Of a stretch of 64,000 nt of DNA, positions 1-10,833 are shown piece by piece. A model generated the notes under the pieces. It saw nothing but the letters and a program-made list of their open reading frames with translations. It ran no database searches and was not told where the DNA came from. The position numbers were made by a program, and so were the translations under genes. Every line of letters starts with the position of its first letter. The first letter of the stretch is position 1. The stretch comes from Anisakis pegreffii (taxonomy: Eukaryota; Nematoda; Chromadorea; Rhabditida; Anisakidae), in assembly GCA_035041965.1 (NCBI GenBank), contig JAPYMA010000440.1, positions 124,001 to 188,000 of the forward strand. The letters are read 5' to 3'.

Positions 1-249
1 TTCATGAATGAATAATCCAATGCAAATATACAAACATTCACTGATCGTGAGCACATTACATTCGCATGATTATTAGTGAACGAACGGCGACCAACTTGAC
101 ACTTGGAATTAAATGTAACAAATAAGATTTTTTTGAACTGATGAAATCGACGGTGAATTTGGATTCTAGCGAAAGCTCGAAATGAGAATCTATCGTTCGA
201 TTCGTTTGCCTACCACTGAGTTCAGATTCTAACGTAAATTACTGTTTCA

Positions 250-510
250 CTAGATACTTTGTGACATGAAAGAGAAATAACTACAACATAATGTCTGTGA
301 AATAAGTGCTGTATTTAGATGATAGCTAAACTGATTAAGAACAAAGTCTGTTTTTGAATGCTTGCAGTGTGCATCTTGTCGACAAATGAATGGTTTGCTT
401 GAATTTAATTCATTGCGCTCACAGCGAAAGTATTTGCTTTTGATAACCAATCCAGAGTTGTTGCGGATGTCAGACGGTTGAAAACCTAAAGAAGTTGTTT
501 GCTTTTGCAT
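250..510 (-). CDS. candidate coding exon of unrecognised left-edge gene
   Basis: This open frame of 86 codons on the minus strand has a protein-like composition, including a cysteine-containing stretch (RCERNELNSSKPFICRQD, then HCKHSK). An AG dinucleotide lies directly before the first ATG, so it may be an exon whose start coincides with a splice acceptor. No family was recognised. It lies downstream, on the same strand, of the candidate exons at 1.15-1.69 kb and could belong to the same gene. A chance frame cannot be excluded. Confidence 0.3.
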   Translation of the reverse strand: MQKQTTSLGFQPSDIRNNSGLVIKSKYFRCERNELNSSKPFICRQDAHCKHSKTDFVLNQFSYHLNTALISQTLCCSYFSFMSQSI

Positions 511-1157
511 CTTCAGTCGGTTACTGCTCCCTTACCGGATGGTGGTCGCAATAGGGAAAATGCTGAATAGTTTACGGATTGACCTGTGGGCATTTGCCTG
601 ACTACTGTGACATTAAGATTGATGAAGTTAAATGACGGTCATTTGAATTCATTATTTTTCTTCCATCCAAGAGTGAATCCACAATGATAACTGGATAATT
701 CAGTGACCTATTCGGGCACTCTCGAACTGAGAATTAAGCACGTTACAAATGAAGAATACTTTCAACGTGCTGCTTCTTCTCCGGAAGCAATTTCTGTGTG
801 CTGAATGAAATTTTTGCCACTCCTCTCTTGAATGTTGAAAATTTTCTTTAATCCAAAGGTCCATACTGCAAGAGAGTAAATATGCGAATGCTCTCCGTGA
901 ACAATAATAACGTTCTCTGTGAATGGTCAGTTCATTTAAAACTGAATGTTTTGACGCATCTCAGATCAAAATTTTTATCCAAAATCTGAAGAAATCAAGA
1001 ATCGAATTTCACAATCTCTCCGCTGATCAGTTTCTGACGAAACTGACATTTGCTGCATGTGAAAATTGACTGGATCGAATAATTTTCATGAGTAAGTGAC
1101 TGATTCGAGAAACAATCAATTGCTATTGACAAACGTACTTCATCCGATGCTCATCAC

Positions 1158-1690
1158 TCATTTTACGATAACCCCGTCAAACATCTGCGCGATTACTTTT
1201 GTCTGTAATGCGTAATCAATTCTGTTATTATTCAAACTATTATTACTCAAACCCGGAATCAGGATTGGTGGAAACGAGAGTGCTGCTGAGTTGCGATCAA
1301 CTGAATTATTGAATAATTCATACGAAAAGGTGGCATGATTAACGACTCGAATCTGAAGAACATCAGTTATTATAACACCATAAATGTCCTTTAATTGTGC
1401 ACGCATAGTGCCTAAATCGGCCGGCCGTAATTCTCTTAAGACAACCTCGTCGATCGTTTACTTAATCCATAACTATTGGTCGGATAATGGTGGATGTTAT
1501 TATTATCCCTGTGATTGCTCATGTTAAAACATTGATAAAAGTGATAAGTTGCTGAGGATACTTTTCGAATGGTCGAAGCAACACTCTGAGCGATTAATGC
1601 CTGCTGAATGATCGAATCGGCTATGGAGCTTTCACCGATAGTCTCACGTTTGATGAAAATAAGGTGATGCTCGAAATTGAAAAGTATCAC
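1158..1690 (-). CDS. two candidate exons of an unrecognised minus-strand gene
   Basis: Two adjacent minus-strand frames look coding. The upper one, up to about 1,640, contains TIGESSIADSIIQQALIAQS and ends at a possible donor near 1,447. The lower one (1,158-1,406) begins MRAQLKDIYGVIITDVLQIR and ends in GVIV at a GTAAAA donor-like site. The simplest splice between them does not keep phase, so either the model is incomplete or a short insertion (an extra GGCC near 1,420, compared with the second copy at 3.9 kb) has broken the gene. No family was recognised. Part of this block is duplicated at 3,828-3,975. Confidence 0.35.
1321..1480. repeat. diverged direct repeat, copy 1
   Basis: About 160 bp here recur in the same orientation at 3,828-3,975. 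Shared landmarks are TACGAAAAGGTG, TTATTATAACAC, ATAGTGCCTAAATCGGCC and AACCTCGTCGATCGTTTACT. Read on the minus strand, both copies give similar peptides (IYGVIITDVLQ versus IYSVIITDILH, and YGLSKRSTR in both), so this may be an exon-bearing duplication rather than a transposon. Confidence 0.75.
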
Positions 1691-3827
1691 TTAAATGAGG
1701 TTTTCGTGAAAGAATTAATGTTTCGTTTCTGCTGTCAAAACATTCGCAAAGAAAATAAATCATCCACCATTTCCTTTCAAATTGATCGAATCAAAGCAAC
1801 GAGCGAAAGAAATCGTTGAAATGAGTGTTTTTGTTTAGATGCGCAGGAATGTTCTTCACCGGAACCACAGTAGAATACTGAAGGAATTTGCATGAAATTC
1901 ATTTTGTTAGAAAAGCTCTTGCATTGATTTAGGTGATTTTCACGTTATTCTTATTACTTCGTTATTTAAAAATTCGTTTTTCTCGGTTCTTAACTTGAGA
2001 AACACAAAAAAGTTAAGTGCTTGAATGGTAAATTAACCGCTTGATTCTGAGTTTTTGCAAGGTTCAACGTAGAGATTTGAACGAGACACACAAATAGATA
2101 GATATTGACGAGTTGTGCATAAAACGTTCAGAAGTGTTGTTTACGCACAATTTGAAAAGCATGCAAACATTTACTATTAAACGAGTCGTTATGTTGAAGA
2201 TTCATGTGATTAAGTTTAAGCAACCCTTTCGAGGATTATCTTGAGCGTAATAATGTTCATTTGCAATATAATGGATAATATAATATTTAGCACGATTTTC
2301 AGTTGTGCGATTTCAAAGAAAGTCACCGTTTCTTATTCATCAAGTTGTGCATGTATAATATTAGCTGTGTATTGTTGGCAGTATTAGGTAATTTGCGTTC
2401 ATGCTCACGGAAATATTGTGCATTTGGCAGGTGAATATTTGTTGCAGTTTAATTTCGAATTTGAAAATCCGTTCAGAAATGAAAATGGACTTGTGAACGC
2501 AAACATTCATTCGTGTATTTTAGCAGTATGGCAATGATTTTATTCATTATGATGGATGTTTTCAGAAATTGCACTCATACTGATTGATGACTGTTGTGTT
2601 CGTCAATACGAAAACATAAAAGTGATTCATAAAAATACTGAAACTATTCCATGTTTGATCATTACGAAAAATTGGAATCATGAAATTGACTGCAAATCCT
2701 CGTAATTCAAACCGACGAAGCAGTGTGACGATTTGAGTGTAAATCCATGTACTGTAAATACTAATGAATAATAAATTGTGCTGAAAATTTTCAGTGAGAT
2801 TCTGAATCAATCGAATGCACCTCTAAATCGATCTTAAGGGTTGATTCATCGATTTGAATGTTGCAGTTAAACGCAAGAATTTAATGAAATTACAATTAAG
2901 AATTTAGGTAGTGTAAACAATATTCGGTGACTCATTTATAAGCGATCGAATCTCATAAATGAATTTTGATTGATCATCAGTTACTTTTCATATTTACTCT
3001 GCACTTCATTACGCGTGTTAATTGCTCATGCATTCGCAATATATTCAATTGTAATTGTGCTACGTAAACAAATTTGATTGGTTCAGTTTGCATCTGCAAA
3101 TCGTCCGAATCAATTTCTTCAACACACGAACTATTAATCGAGAATCTGAACTTCCTTCAAAAATTCATTCTTAAAGGAATACGAGGTGAATTACATGTCT
3201 ATGAAAAAGTTGGTGAGACTAGTGGCTGAGAATTTCGTTCGTAAAAGAAACCCGCCGAAAAAATTTTTGATTCATCAGCCACGAAACTGGTTTACATTTT
3301 GTGGATTGTTTACAAATCGTCAACAAAATCGCAGTCGTGTATTCATTCCGTAATCATCAGTCGACCACCTCTATACATTCGACTGAAAATTTGGTTTTTG
3401 CAATTTGATTACTTAAATTACTTTTATGGTATGTTCAAAACTTTATGATATTTGCTGCTTTTATGCACATTGCATTCGCCTTTTACGCGAACAGTGATGT
3501 GCTCAATAACATGCATAAAACGTTCGTTTCATTTCAATTCATGATATTTTTAACCACAAATGTTTTCTGTTTCGCAATGAAAATTTGAACGATCCAAAAA
3601 TTGGATGTGTTCAGCATTGAACGAGCAGACGGCAACTGTCTGAAAAAGTGGATATTCGTCTTGATAACTCAATCGCTATTGACTTGGGTCATTCGCAACT
3701 CGGGCAAAGCTTATTCTTTGACAAATGTAATATTTTGTGGAACTCATCAATTTTACGTCAATAGATCAATCTTACGTCAATGAATAATGCATGTATAGTA
3801 ATGTTCGGTGAATTCATAATGAGTACG

Positions 3828-3975
3828 TACGAAAAGGTGACATTTCGAAAATGAAGAATATCGGTTATTATAACACTATAAATATCGTTTAATTGCACAC
3901 GAATAGTGCCTAAATCGGCCATGATCCTATTAAGAGAACCTCGTCGATCGTTTACTTAATCCATAAATATTGGTC
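3828..3975. repeat. diverged direct repeat, copy 2
   Basis: Second copy of the block at 1,321-1,480, with several small indels. Copy 2 lacks the extra GGCC seen in copy 1, so on the minus strand it reads continuously through MADLGTIRVQLNDIYSVIIT. Upstream of the shared part no continuing frame was seen, which suggests a partial duplicate. Confidence 0.75.
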
Positions 3976-5004
3976 AACTTTTGTCGGATTAACTTTTTCG
4001 TCTCATTTCGAATCCATTTGTGAATTTGGATGAACGTTTGGATGAAATTAGGTGTGATTAGCTAGAATTGGTGTAGAACTCAATAGAAGTATCAATCAGT
4101 GAACAACGTCCGAATGAATTTAGTCATAACCCCGAAAAGCTGTGAAACTGAGCAAGAAAAATCGTTTGAATAATTGAAGATGCGTTCAATCGCGAACTGA
4201 ATACCGTAAAACAACACTGAACAATAGTTCACCAACAGTTTTCATTAATAAAGCACAATTCAGTGATCGGCATTGACCGATTCATCAGCCAGTTCCGAGG
4301 AGAGCTGATGAGAAGAGCTCGAAAGTTTCACCGAGACCTCTCGCGGTCGCTTTCACTTTCCAACTTTTTGCTCGGCACCCAATACCAGCACATATGAATC
4401 CAGTTCTAATTATTGGCTATTAATTGGCCTAGAGCATAATCCTCTGTTTACGAAAAAGATGCAGTCCCATTTTTGATAGGTCGCTAATACCTGCGCTGAA
4501 ATTCAGTTCTGTCCTTCTTTCGGTGGCTGAAACTTCATTTTCAAGACGGGTGATAATTCATGTAATATTACCTCTCATGATAAACTATTGTCCCCTTGAT
4601 GACGATGTAATGCTCCGTATTATGAGTTGACAAGTTTCGTACCGAGAATGCCACATCACCAAAAATTATCGAAAAGGTGGTGCGATTGCTAAAAAATGAC
4701 GTTGACCGAAGTTGATCAAATAGAGTTTATATTATAACTCTGATCATTTCGGTCAGCTATTCAGTTGATTTTGCATAGAGGTGTAATATTAACTGTTGCC
4801 GTTTCGGAGCATAATCTTTATTATTTCACATCTCACGTACTGTTCTGAGATAATATTAATAAGTAGACAACAGATGGATGACAAATCAGCACAAATCTGT
4901 TTAGTGCTAAAAGGAAGAATGTGATATTAGTGATATAGTGATATCGGTAATAACAGAGAGGCGTATACTCGTAATAAGTTTGATTTGCTGATTACATAAA
5001 TAAA

Positions 5005-5110
5005 TAAGATCTATTTAGATCAGTGTTTTCCATATGGAGGGAACTCCTCTCAAGGAGGGGAAATTCACATTGTCAGAAAGGTGACGAGGAGGGGAGGGGG
5101 GCGTAATTTC
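5005..5110. repeat. G-rich dispersed repeat fragment, inverted copy
   Basis: The start (AGATCAGTGTTTTCC) is the reverse complement of the end of a copy at 35,815-35,925 (AAAACACTGATCTAGAT). It is followed by purine-rich GGAGGGG runs, as in the copies at 29.4 and 35.8 kb. The match was judged by eye. Confidence 0.45.
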
Positions 5111-5265
5111 ATAATTTTCTCGCAACTGTTCAAAAGCACTTTCAAAATGTTGATTTAACGATGCAGGTTCTCTGCAGCAGTTTTCTTGATCATTACATCG
5201 ACGTCTTCTGATTTGTCGTTCAAATGTAACGTACTGTCAGAGCGACCGAAGATTCGCGGTTTGCG

Positions 5266-5466
5266 TTATTGCCAAACCGAGCCACGGAGCGCATGAGAGG
5301 CACTTATTACCGTCAGTAATTCTTGATAAACGAACAAATCGTTTGTCTTTGGCATTTCATTTCTCATTTCGATTATTTGTTCATGTGAAATATTTAAACC
5401 GAAATAATACCCAGTTGAGCGTAATTGGATGATACACAAGTCTTTCGGGTGACGTGCTTTCAACAT
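5266..5466 (-). CDS. small unassigned open frame
   Basis: A 66-codon minus-strand frame starts MLKARHPKDLCIIQLRSTGY and ends ASHALRGSVWQ. Its composition is protein-like, with no low-complexity runs, but there is no recognisable motif and no partner exon was found. It ends just where the 5,455-5,600 repeat begins. It may be an exon fragment or a chance frame. Confidence 0.2.
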   Translation of the reverse strand: MLKARHPKDLCIIQLRSTGYYFGLNISHEQIIEMRNEMPKTNDLFVYQELLTVISASHALRGSVWQ

Positions 5467-5600
5467 TTACAATTAGCTGATATGATTGTGATATTTTTGT
5501 GATGCGCTTGAAATTTGAAAATTCATTAACAGTTATTGTTTGCGTTTGCCTAAAGTTCATTTTTGTTTCAAAAAACAGTGAACAAACTAATGAAAACGTT
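5455..5600. repeat. diverged direct repeat pair, copy 1
   Basis: This block is repeated in the same orientation at about 6,826-6,965. Shared order: TTCAAC.TTTACAATT, a GTGATG.GCTTGAA core, CACTAACA.CTATTG-like sequence, then TTGCGTTTGCCTAAAG versus TTGTGTCTCTCTAAAG. Similarity is roughly three quarters by eye. No coding frame is shared. Confidence 0.55.
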
Positions 5601-6825
5601 TCTACTTATGAACAACTTGAACAGCCCTCTCCGTGGTTCACAATCAGTAAGAGAACTTTGAATTTTGTGCTTTTACCCAGAAACATTTATATTATGAACA
5701 ATTTTTGCCAAGATGGATCAACAATTGCCATTAATAAAATATCTTTTTTCTAATGGTTTTTTTCTAAGAACAATAGAGAATAAAATTTTACAAGAACAAT
5801 AAAAATCCTACAAATGTTTTCTAATGGTCGATTTCATTTTGCATATTATTGAGCATTTGATATTTTAGACCTTTCAGAGTTTTTGAACTGGCAAAATATA
5901 GCATCTCTGAGCTTGCGCTCCAAAATTTATAGTGAAAGGAAGTCAATAATTCAAATCGTTTCAACAAATCATTCACAATAATGTTTTGTTCCTTCAAATT
6001 TTCACATTAATTCAACCAGTCCTTACACTTCTCAGCTTTTTGGATTTTTTGTAAGATGAAGTTTTTTTAAAAAAAAATTTCATCGGTAAATAATGAATTG
6101 ATGTAAAATTCCTTTGATTCGTCAATGAACTGAATTAATTTCCTAATGAATTCATCAGTGAAAATAATCAGTTTTTATCAAATACATTTCCTAAGCGAAA
6201 AGCATCGCAAACATTTATGTAATCGTAGATATTGTCTCGAATTTCTAATTATTTTGCCACTTCTCCACTGCTCTAAGAAATTCTTGCTTCATCTTCACGA
6301 GAACGATTACCTCATCTTCTCTACGCTTTCTTATCGTCTCTTCACGAGCGTTAATTCTCAATCTTTTCCACTTTCTTTTTACAATTGTTTCCCATCGAAC
6401 CGACACGATATCTTTCCATCAATTAACTTTTCCGCATATTGTTTACCACATTCGTTTGCTTACGAGCCAGATTGTTCCAACCGTGCCCATTCATTCATTT
6501 TCCCCACCGAACACATCTATTCGTCTTTTCATCCCTAATTCCTCACTCGTCATCGTCAATTTTTGTGAGGCTGTCGCCTTAGGGAGTGAACGTGTACTGA
6601 GACAAAAACGAGCAAACAAAAACCCAAATGAAGGAGTTGAAGGGCAAACGGAGAAACCGACAGCACTTACAATTAGAGTTGTTTTTTGCCTTCAACGAAA
6701 GTGCACCATCAAAAGATCCCTTGAAAAGTGCTTAAAATCAGATTGGAACAGTGTCGGATAACATTGGATGGAGGAGTGTTGAGATATTGAACGTAATGAA
6801 ATCCTGTAGAAGTGTTTCGGGTGCA

Positions 6826-6965
6826 TTGTTTTCAACCTTTACAATTCGCTTGTGAACTTGAAAATTTTCGTGATGTGCTTGAATTTTAAAAAATCACTAA
6901 CAACTATTGCTTGTGTCTCTCTAAAGGTTACTTTTCTTTTGAAAAAAAAAGCTGAACAAGTTAGT
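6826..6965. repeat. diverged direct repeat pair, copy 2
   Basis: Partner of 5,455-5,600, in the same orientation, with small gaps and an A-run near the end. Confidence 0.55.
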
Positions 6966-7389
6966 GAAACTCTCTCATATTCTCTAAGGCGAATTATTAG
7001 CCAAAGCCCAGCTGTTAATACAGCTTAATCCAGTTCAAATATTGAATGGTCGAGTACACGAAAGCACAAAAAGTGGTTCGTGAACTAATAAGCATTTAAA
7101 AGCACTGGAATGTGCGTGTGCGTATATCGGTCTCATGAGCGGACTATGATTTATTGGATGTCAGGCTGGCGCTTGATTATGGTGACTGGCGATTTTTGAT
7201 CGACTGACCGATTTATTTATAAATATCGGTGAAAATTTTTGAAATCATTATCCACAGAAAGTACACGTCGAAGTGTCGCATTCCGAGTAATACGGTCAAA
7301 TTTTTGTATTGGGAATTAAAATTCATATTCATCATTGTGTGCTTATGTGAATTAACTCTTTTCGAAAACAACTATCTATGTTTTGATTG

Positions 7390-7660
7390 TGCAGTGAACG
7401 CGGTATAACAAGGTTGGTAAGGAGACCGTGCGAGCACGAGAACGCGAGAGAAAAATCGGTGCCCGTGGCAACCCTATTGTATAGTTGCCTCTTTCGTGCT
7501 GACTGCACAACTGACTTTACAAGAGCAGAAACGTTTCTTGAACTGCAGTCAAGCAAAAGAGAGACCAGACAGCGGCAGAGTGAACGATGGACGAGCCAGC
7601 CGCACGACTTGACCTCAGGACTAACGTCTCACTTCAATCGCATCCCTTCCTTATTGCTTT
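7390..7660. promoter_or_regulatory. GC-rich block with X-box-like half sites
   Basis: This segment is much richer in G+C and CpG than its AT-rich flanks. It contains GTGCCCGTGGCAACC near 7,460, whose right half matches the RFX half-site GGCAAC, and a separate GTTGCC about 20 bp further on. No transcription start can be proven. The inference of a promoter or first-exon region rests on composition only. Confidence 0.2.
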
Positions 7661-9720
7661 CTTAAAATTTCAGTTTTTTTAGCCGTTCGTTTTGTTTTGC
7701 ACTTTCCCGATTATTTCCTCCTTGTTCCAAACGCTCTATCATCATATTTCCATCTATCACTTTTTCTTACGAATTTTCTGTTTCGTTTTGTATCATTCTC
7801 TGAAAATGTCACGATTTATTCTTACCTATTCAAGTTACCAACACTACTCTCATTCAAAGTTTGCTTCTCGTTCAAAACTGCAGTACTTTTTGTTTACTCA
7901 CTTATCAATCAACAATTCACAATTGTGAGCGAACTTTAACTTATCGCACGCGATGTGTGATAAGTAAAAATTTTACATTAACTAAATCACTTCAAAAAGA
8001 ATCGAAACTATCAACTTCTCTAAACCAAAATTTTGTTTCAAGCGAAATTATGGAAATTGATATCACGCAGATCGAGTTTTTAATGAAACGAATGAAGTGA
8101 AAGTCCTTTAACCAAAAAAAATTCAGCGAGTTTTCGATATTTGACGGGTTATCGGGATGATTGATATTACACGCATACACGACATCTTTCTATATCGAAT
8201 GACCCTGCTAATGTCTCGATGATGAAATCGTGTTACCGATTTCAAAAGAAATTGCATATCGAGTAAACATATAAATGAATAATCACCGTCCATAAAACTG
8301 AACAGTCAAATTGAGCAAATACGAGCAGCTGTAATGGCTGTGATCCTGATACACCATACACGCACCCGTTCATCATCACCCATCCATCCATCCACTTTAT
8401 TTAGTGTATTTTAAAAAAGCACTCAAGAAATCTTTGAGTGCTTCACTTCTTAGACGTCCTCTTAAATACACTTCTATGAGACAGACCATTCGGTGAATGA
8501 TCAAAAAAAGGAAATCAGAAACTGATAAAATTATGAACACTTATCAAAAAGCCCAAAAAAAACAACGAAGAAGTTAAGGACAGGTTAAAAATGGATTAAA
8601 ATTGTAATTTTTGAATGAATTGATAAATGATTTCCTCAATGATTTATGACTTGGCTACCGTTACGTGGTACAACGCAATATTGTCGACTCTAAATGTATC
8701 AGTTTACTAAAGCAAAATGAATTTTTGATTTATGTATTATGGCTAAGCGACGCAAGTGAAGCACGGGAAGTTGATGTTCATATCATGTCAGTGTGAAGAA
8801 CTTCCCATTAGCATTATTATTAATATCATATTTACTGATATCACTAAGCATTAATCAGTTAACAATAAAATGTTTATTTTCCAATGAAAGTTCTACAACT
8901 GATAAATTTTATCGAGATGTACGTGCTGGTAGCTTACATCGAGTTGAGGGGGGAGGGCAACAGGTTTCCCTGTACACAAGAATAATCGAAAAGTAGTCAT
9001 TGCTGAATGGATGGAATTTGTGAACGAATGATTGCGGTTTAATTTTGAACAGTGATGTGAGTTAATTCGGGTGATTTGAAGGAAAAATTAGTGAAAAAAC
9101 AAATCAGCAAATTAACATTCGTCGTTATTTCATCGAATCAGCTTGCGACAGGATGCGGTGAATTTGAGAAACATTCATTCACTTTATGCAATGAAAAGCA
9201 TGCATCCTTTAAGGTGCATCGACGATATTGCTCAATTCAACGATGCTTGTCCTGCGTATTAATGGTTGGAGACGTTATGATCTCTCTTACGATCATTCGG
9301 GTCAATGTAGAGAACAGGAGTATGTCTTAAGATGGTGGTTAATTATGCATTTTTACGTAGATTATTCGTATTCGATCAATCAACTGAACGTTTCTATCCA
9401 AATTATTATTGTCTTTTTTGAAGCTGCAATATACAGCGTTCAATATTTCTATTAGCTATCACGTACTTATCAGTTTTTTGTCATTTGTTGCATCGTTTGT
9501 ATTACTTAAACTTTCACTTCAGCCGCTCTTTATAACGCGATTGCTCGCATTCCCCTGTTTTCCACTACTGCATTCCGTTCTGTAATATCTAATTCAATGG
9601 CTCTCAAAGAAGGAATTCAGGAGTTTGACAGTTCATTGTCGATTAAATTTTTCTTCAAAATCTTTCCATGGCTCCCCAAAAATGGCTGCGAAATATTTGT
9701 TTGTGATACCATCAACGATA

Positions 9721-9979
9721 TCAATTGAATTTTTCCAGTTGATATCGTTTATGGTATCCTTTCGATATAAATTTTTTTCCGTCGAATGTTTTGATCAATG
9801 ATCGAATCTCGTCGTTTTCATCTGTTTTATCGCTGGAAAGTAAAAAAATTCTACAGAAGAAGTGAAGATTGCTGTCACATAGATTGTCAGAGAGTGGAAG
9901 AGGAAGACGGCGGCTTGCCATATGCTCGAAGCGGTCACCGATCGCACGAGTTTGTGAATTACTAGCCAAATTCTGCTGA
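9721..9979 (-). CDS. candidate coding exon, unrecognised
   Basis: A minus-strand frame follows the acceptor-like ATATATCAG near 9,980 and starts QNLASNSQTRAIGDRFEHMA, then SRRLPLPLSDNLCDSNLHFF. The upstream half is GC-richer than its surroundings and looks coding. The downstream half is AT-rich, so the exon may really end near 9,860. No family or neighbouring exon was recognised. Confidence 0.3.
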
Positions 9980-10833
9980 TATATCAGACTCGATTTCGTG
10001 AATATAACCTATCGCCATTGGAGTTTTTCGAGTGATAGTAATGAACTGCGAAGTTTCTTTACATAAAGTTTAGTTTCGTTTTTTGTTTTTTCAAGTGAAT
10101 GCAAATGGATAAACTGAATGAATGAAGAAATATGACGCACACAAAACTAACAGATTGACGTTTATATTTTATCATTCAGAGAGAAGTTTTTAAAGCAGTT
10201 AATATCAAAAACCGATTGCGTTACCAAATTAAAATAACAAGTGAATGTCAGTGCGTTTCACTGAACACAATAAACATAAATCATTGATTTAGCTGATTCA
10301 ATCAGATGTCACTTTGAATTACCCCAATCAAAATCTTCTTTCGATTTTAGTCACAATTGTTCACTTTTTGTGATCGTCTCAATGAGTGGATGAGAAATTC
10401 TCAATCTCAACAAATCAGTTACGCAATACTGTTCGCTCGATTCAGTATCACATTTCGGGTATGCGCACTGTCCATGGATCCTTTCTCGTTTAAATTCGAA
10501 TTCTCAAATACACATCCGACCGAATTCTTTGTTTTATCTGTAGTCAATAGCCTTGCCTAACATATATTATCTTCCTTTGACTAAGTGTCAAACAATAAAA
10601 TATTATCGGGACAAGTGACCGTCGAATGTCAACAGCTGGAAATAGGAGGTGATTCAACAAAAATTGTGCACCTTCACATCTTATGAAACCATATTTCTAG
10701 AGGAGTAAAGTTCCGAAATGATGGCTTAAGTGGTAGGTAACAGAGTGTGGTGTGAGATTTAGAGTTAGTTTCAGTATGCATTTACCGTAACAAATCATAG
10801 CAAATACAAATAAATCAAAGTACACAGAAGTGA

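Larger units (their letters stand above)
1700..5260. other. gene-poor stretch with one repeat copy
   Basis: No open frame here could be linked to a family. The stretch holds the second copy of the 160-bp repeat (3,828-3,975) and a G-rich repeat fragment near 5,005-5,110. The remaining AT-rich sequence shows short chance frames only. Confidence 0.5.
5600..9700. other. long stretch without a supported gene
   Basis: Several pyrimidine-rich frames occur, including a 130-codon one at 6,146-6,538, but none has motifs or splice partners. The second copy of the 5.46-kb repeat lies at about 6,826-6,965. A conspicuously GC-richer block at about 7,390-7,660 may be a promoter or 5' exon region. Confidence 0.4.

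Noticed and set aside
6146..6538. 130-codon plus-strand frame
   Set aside because: Pyrimidine-rich, no motifs, no splice partner; composition alone can keep such a frame open.
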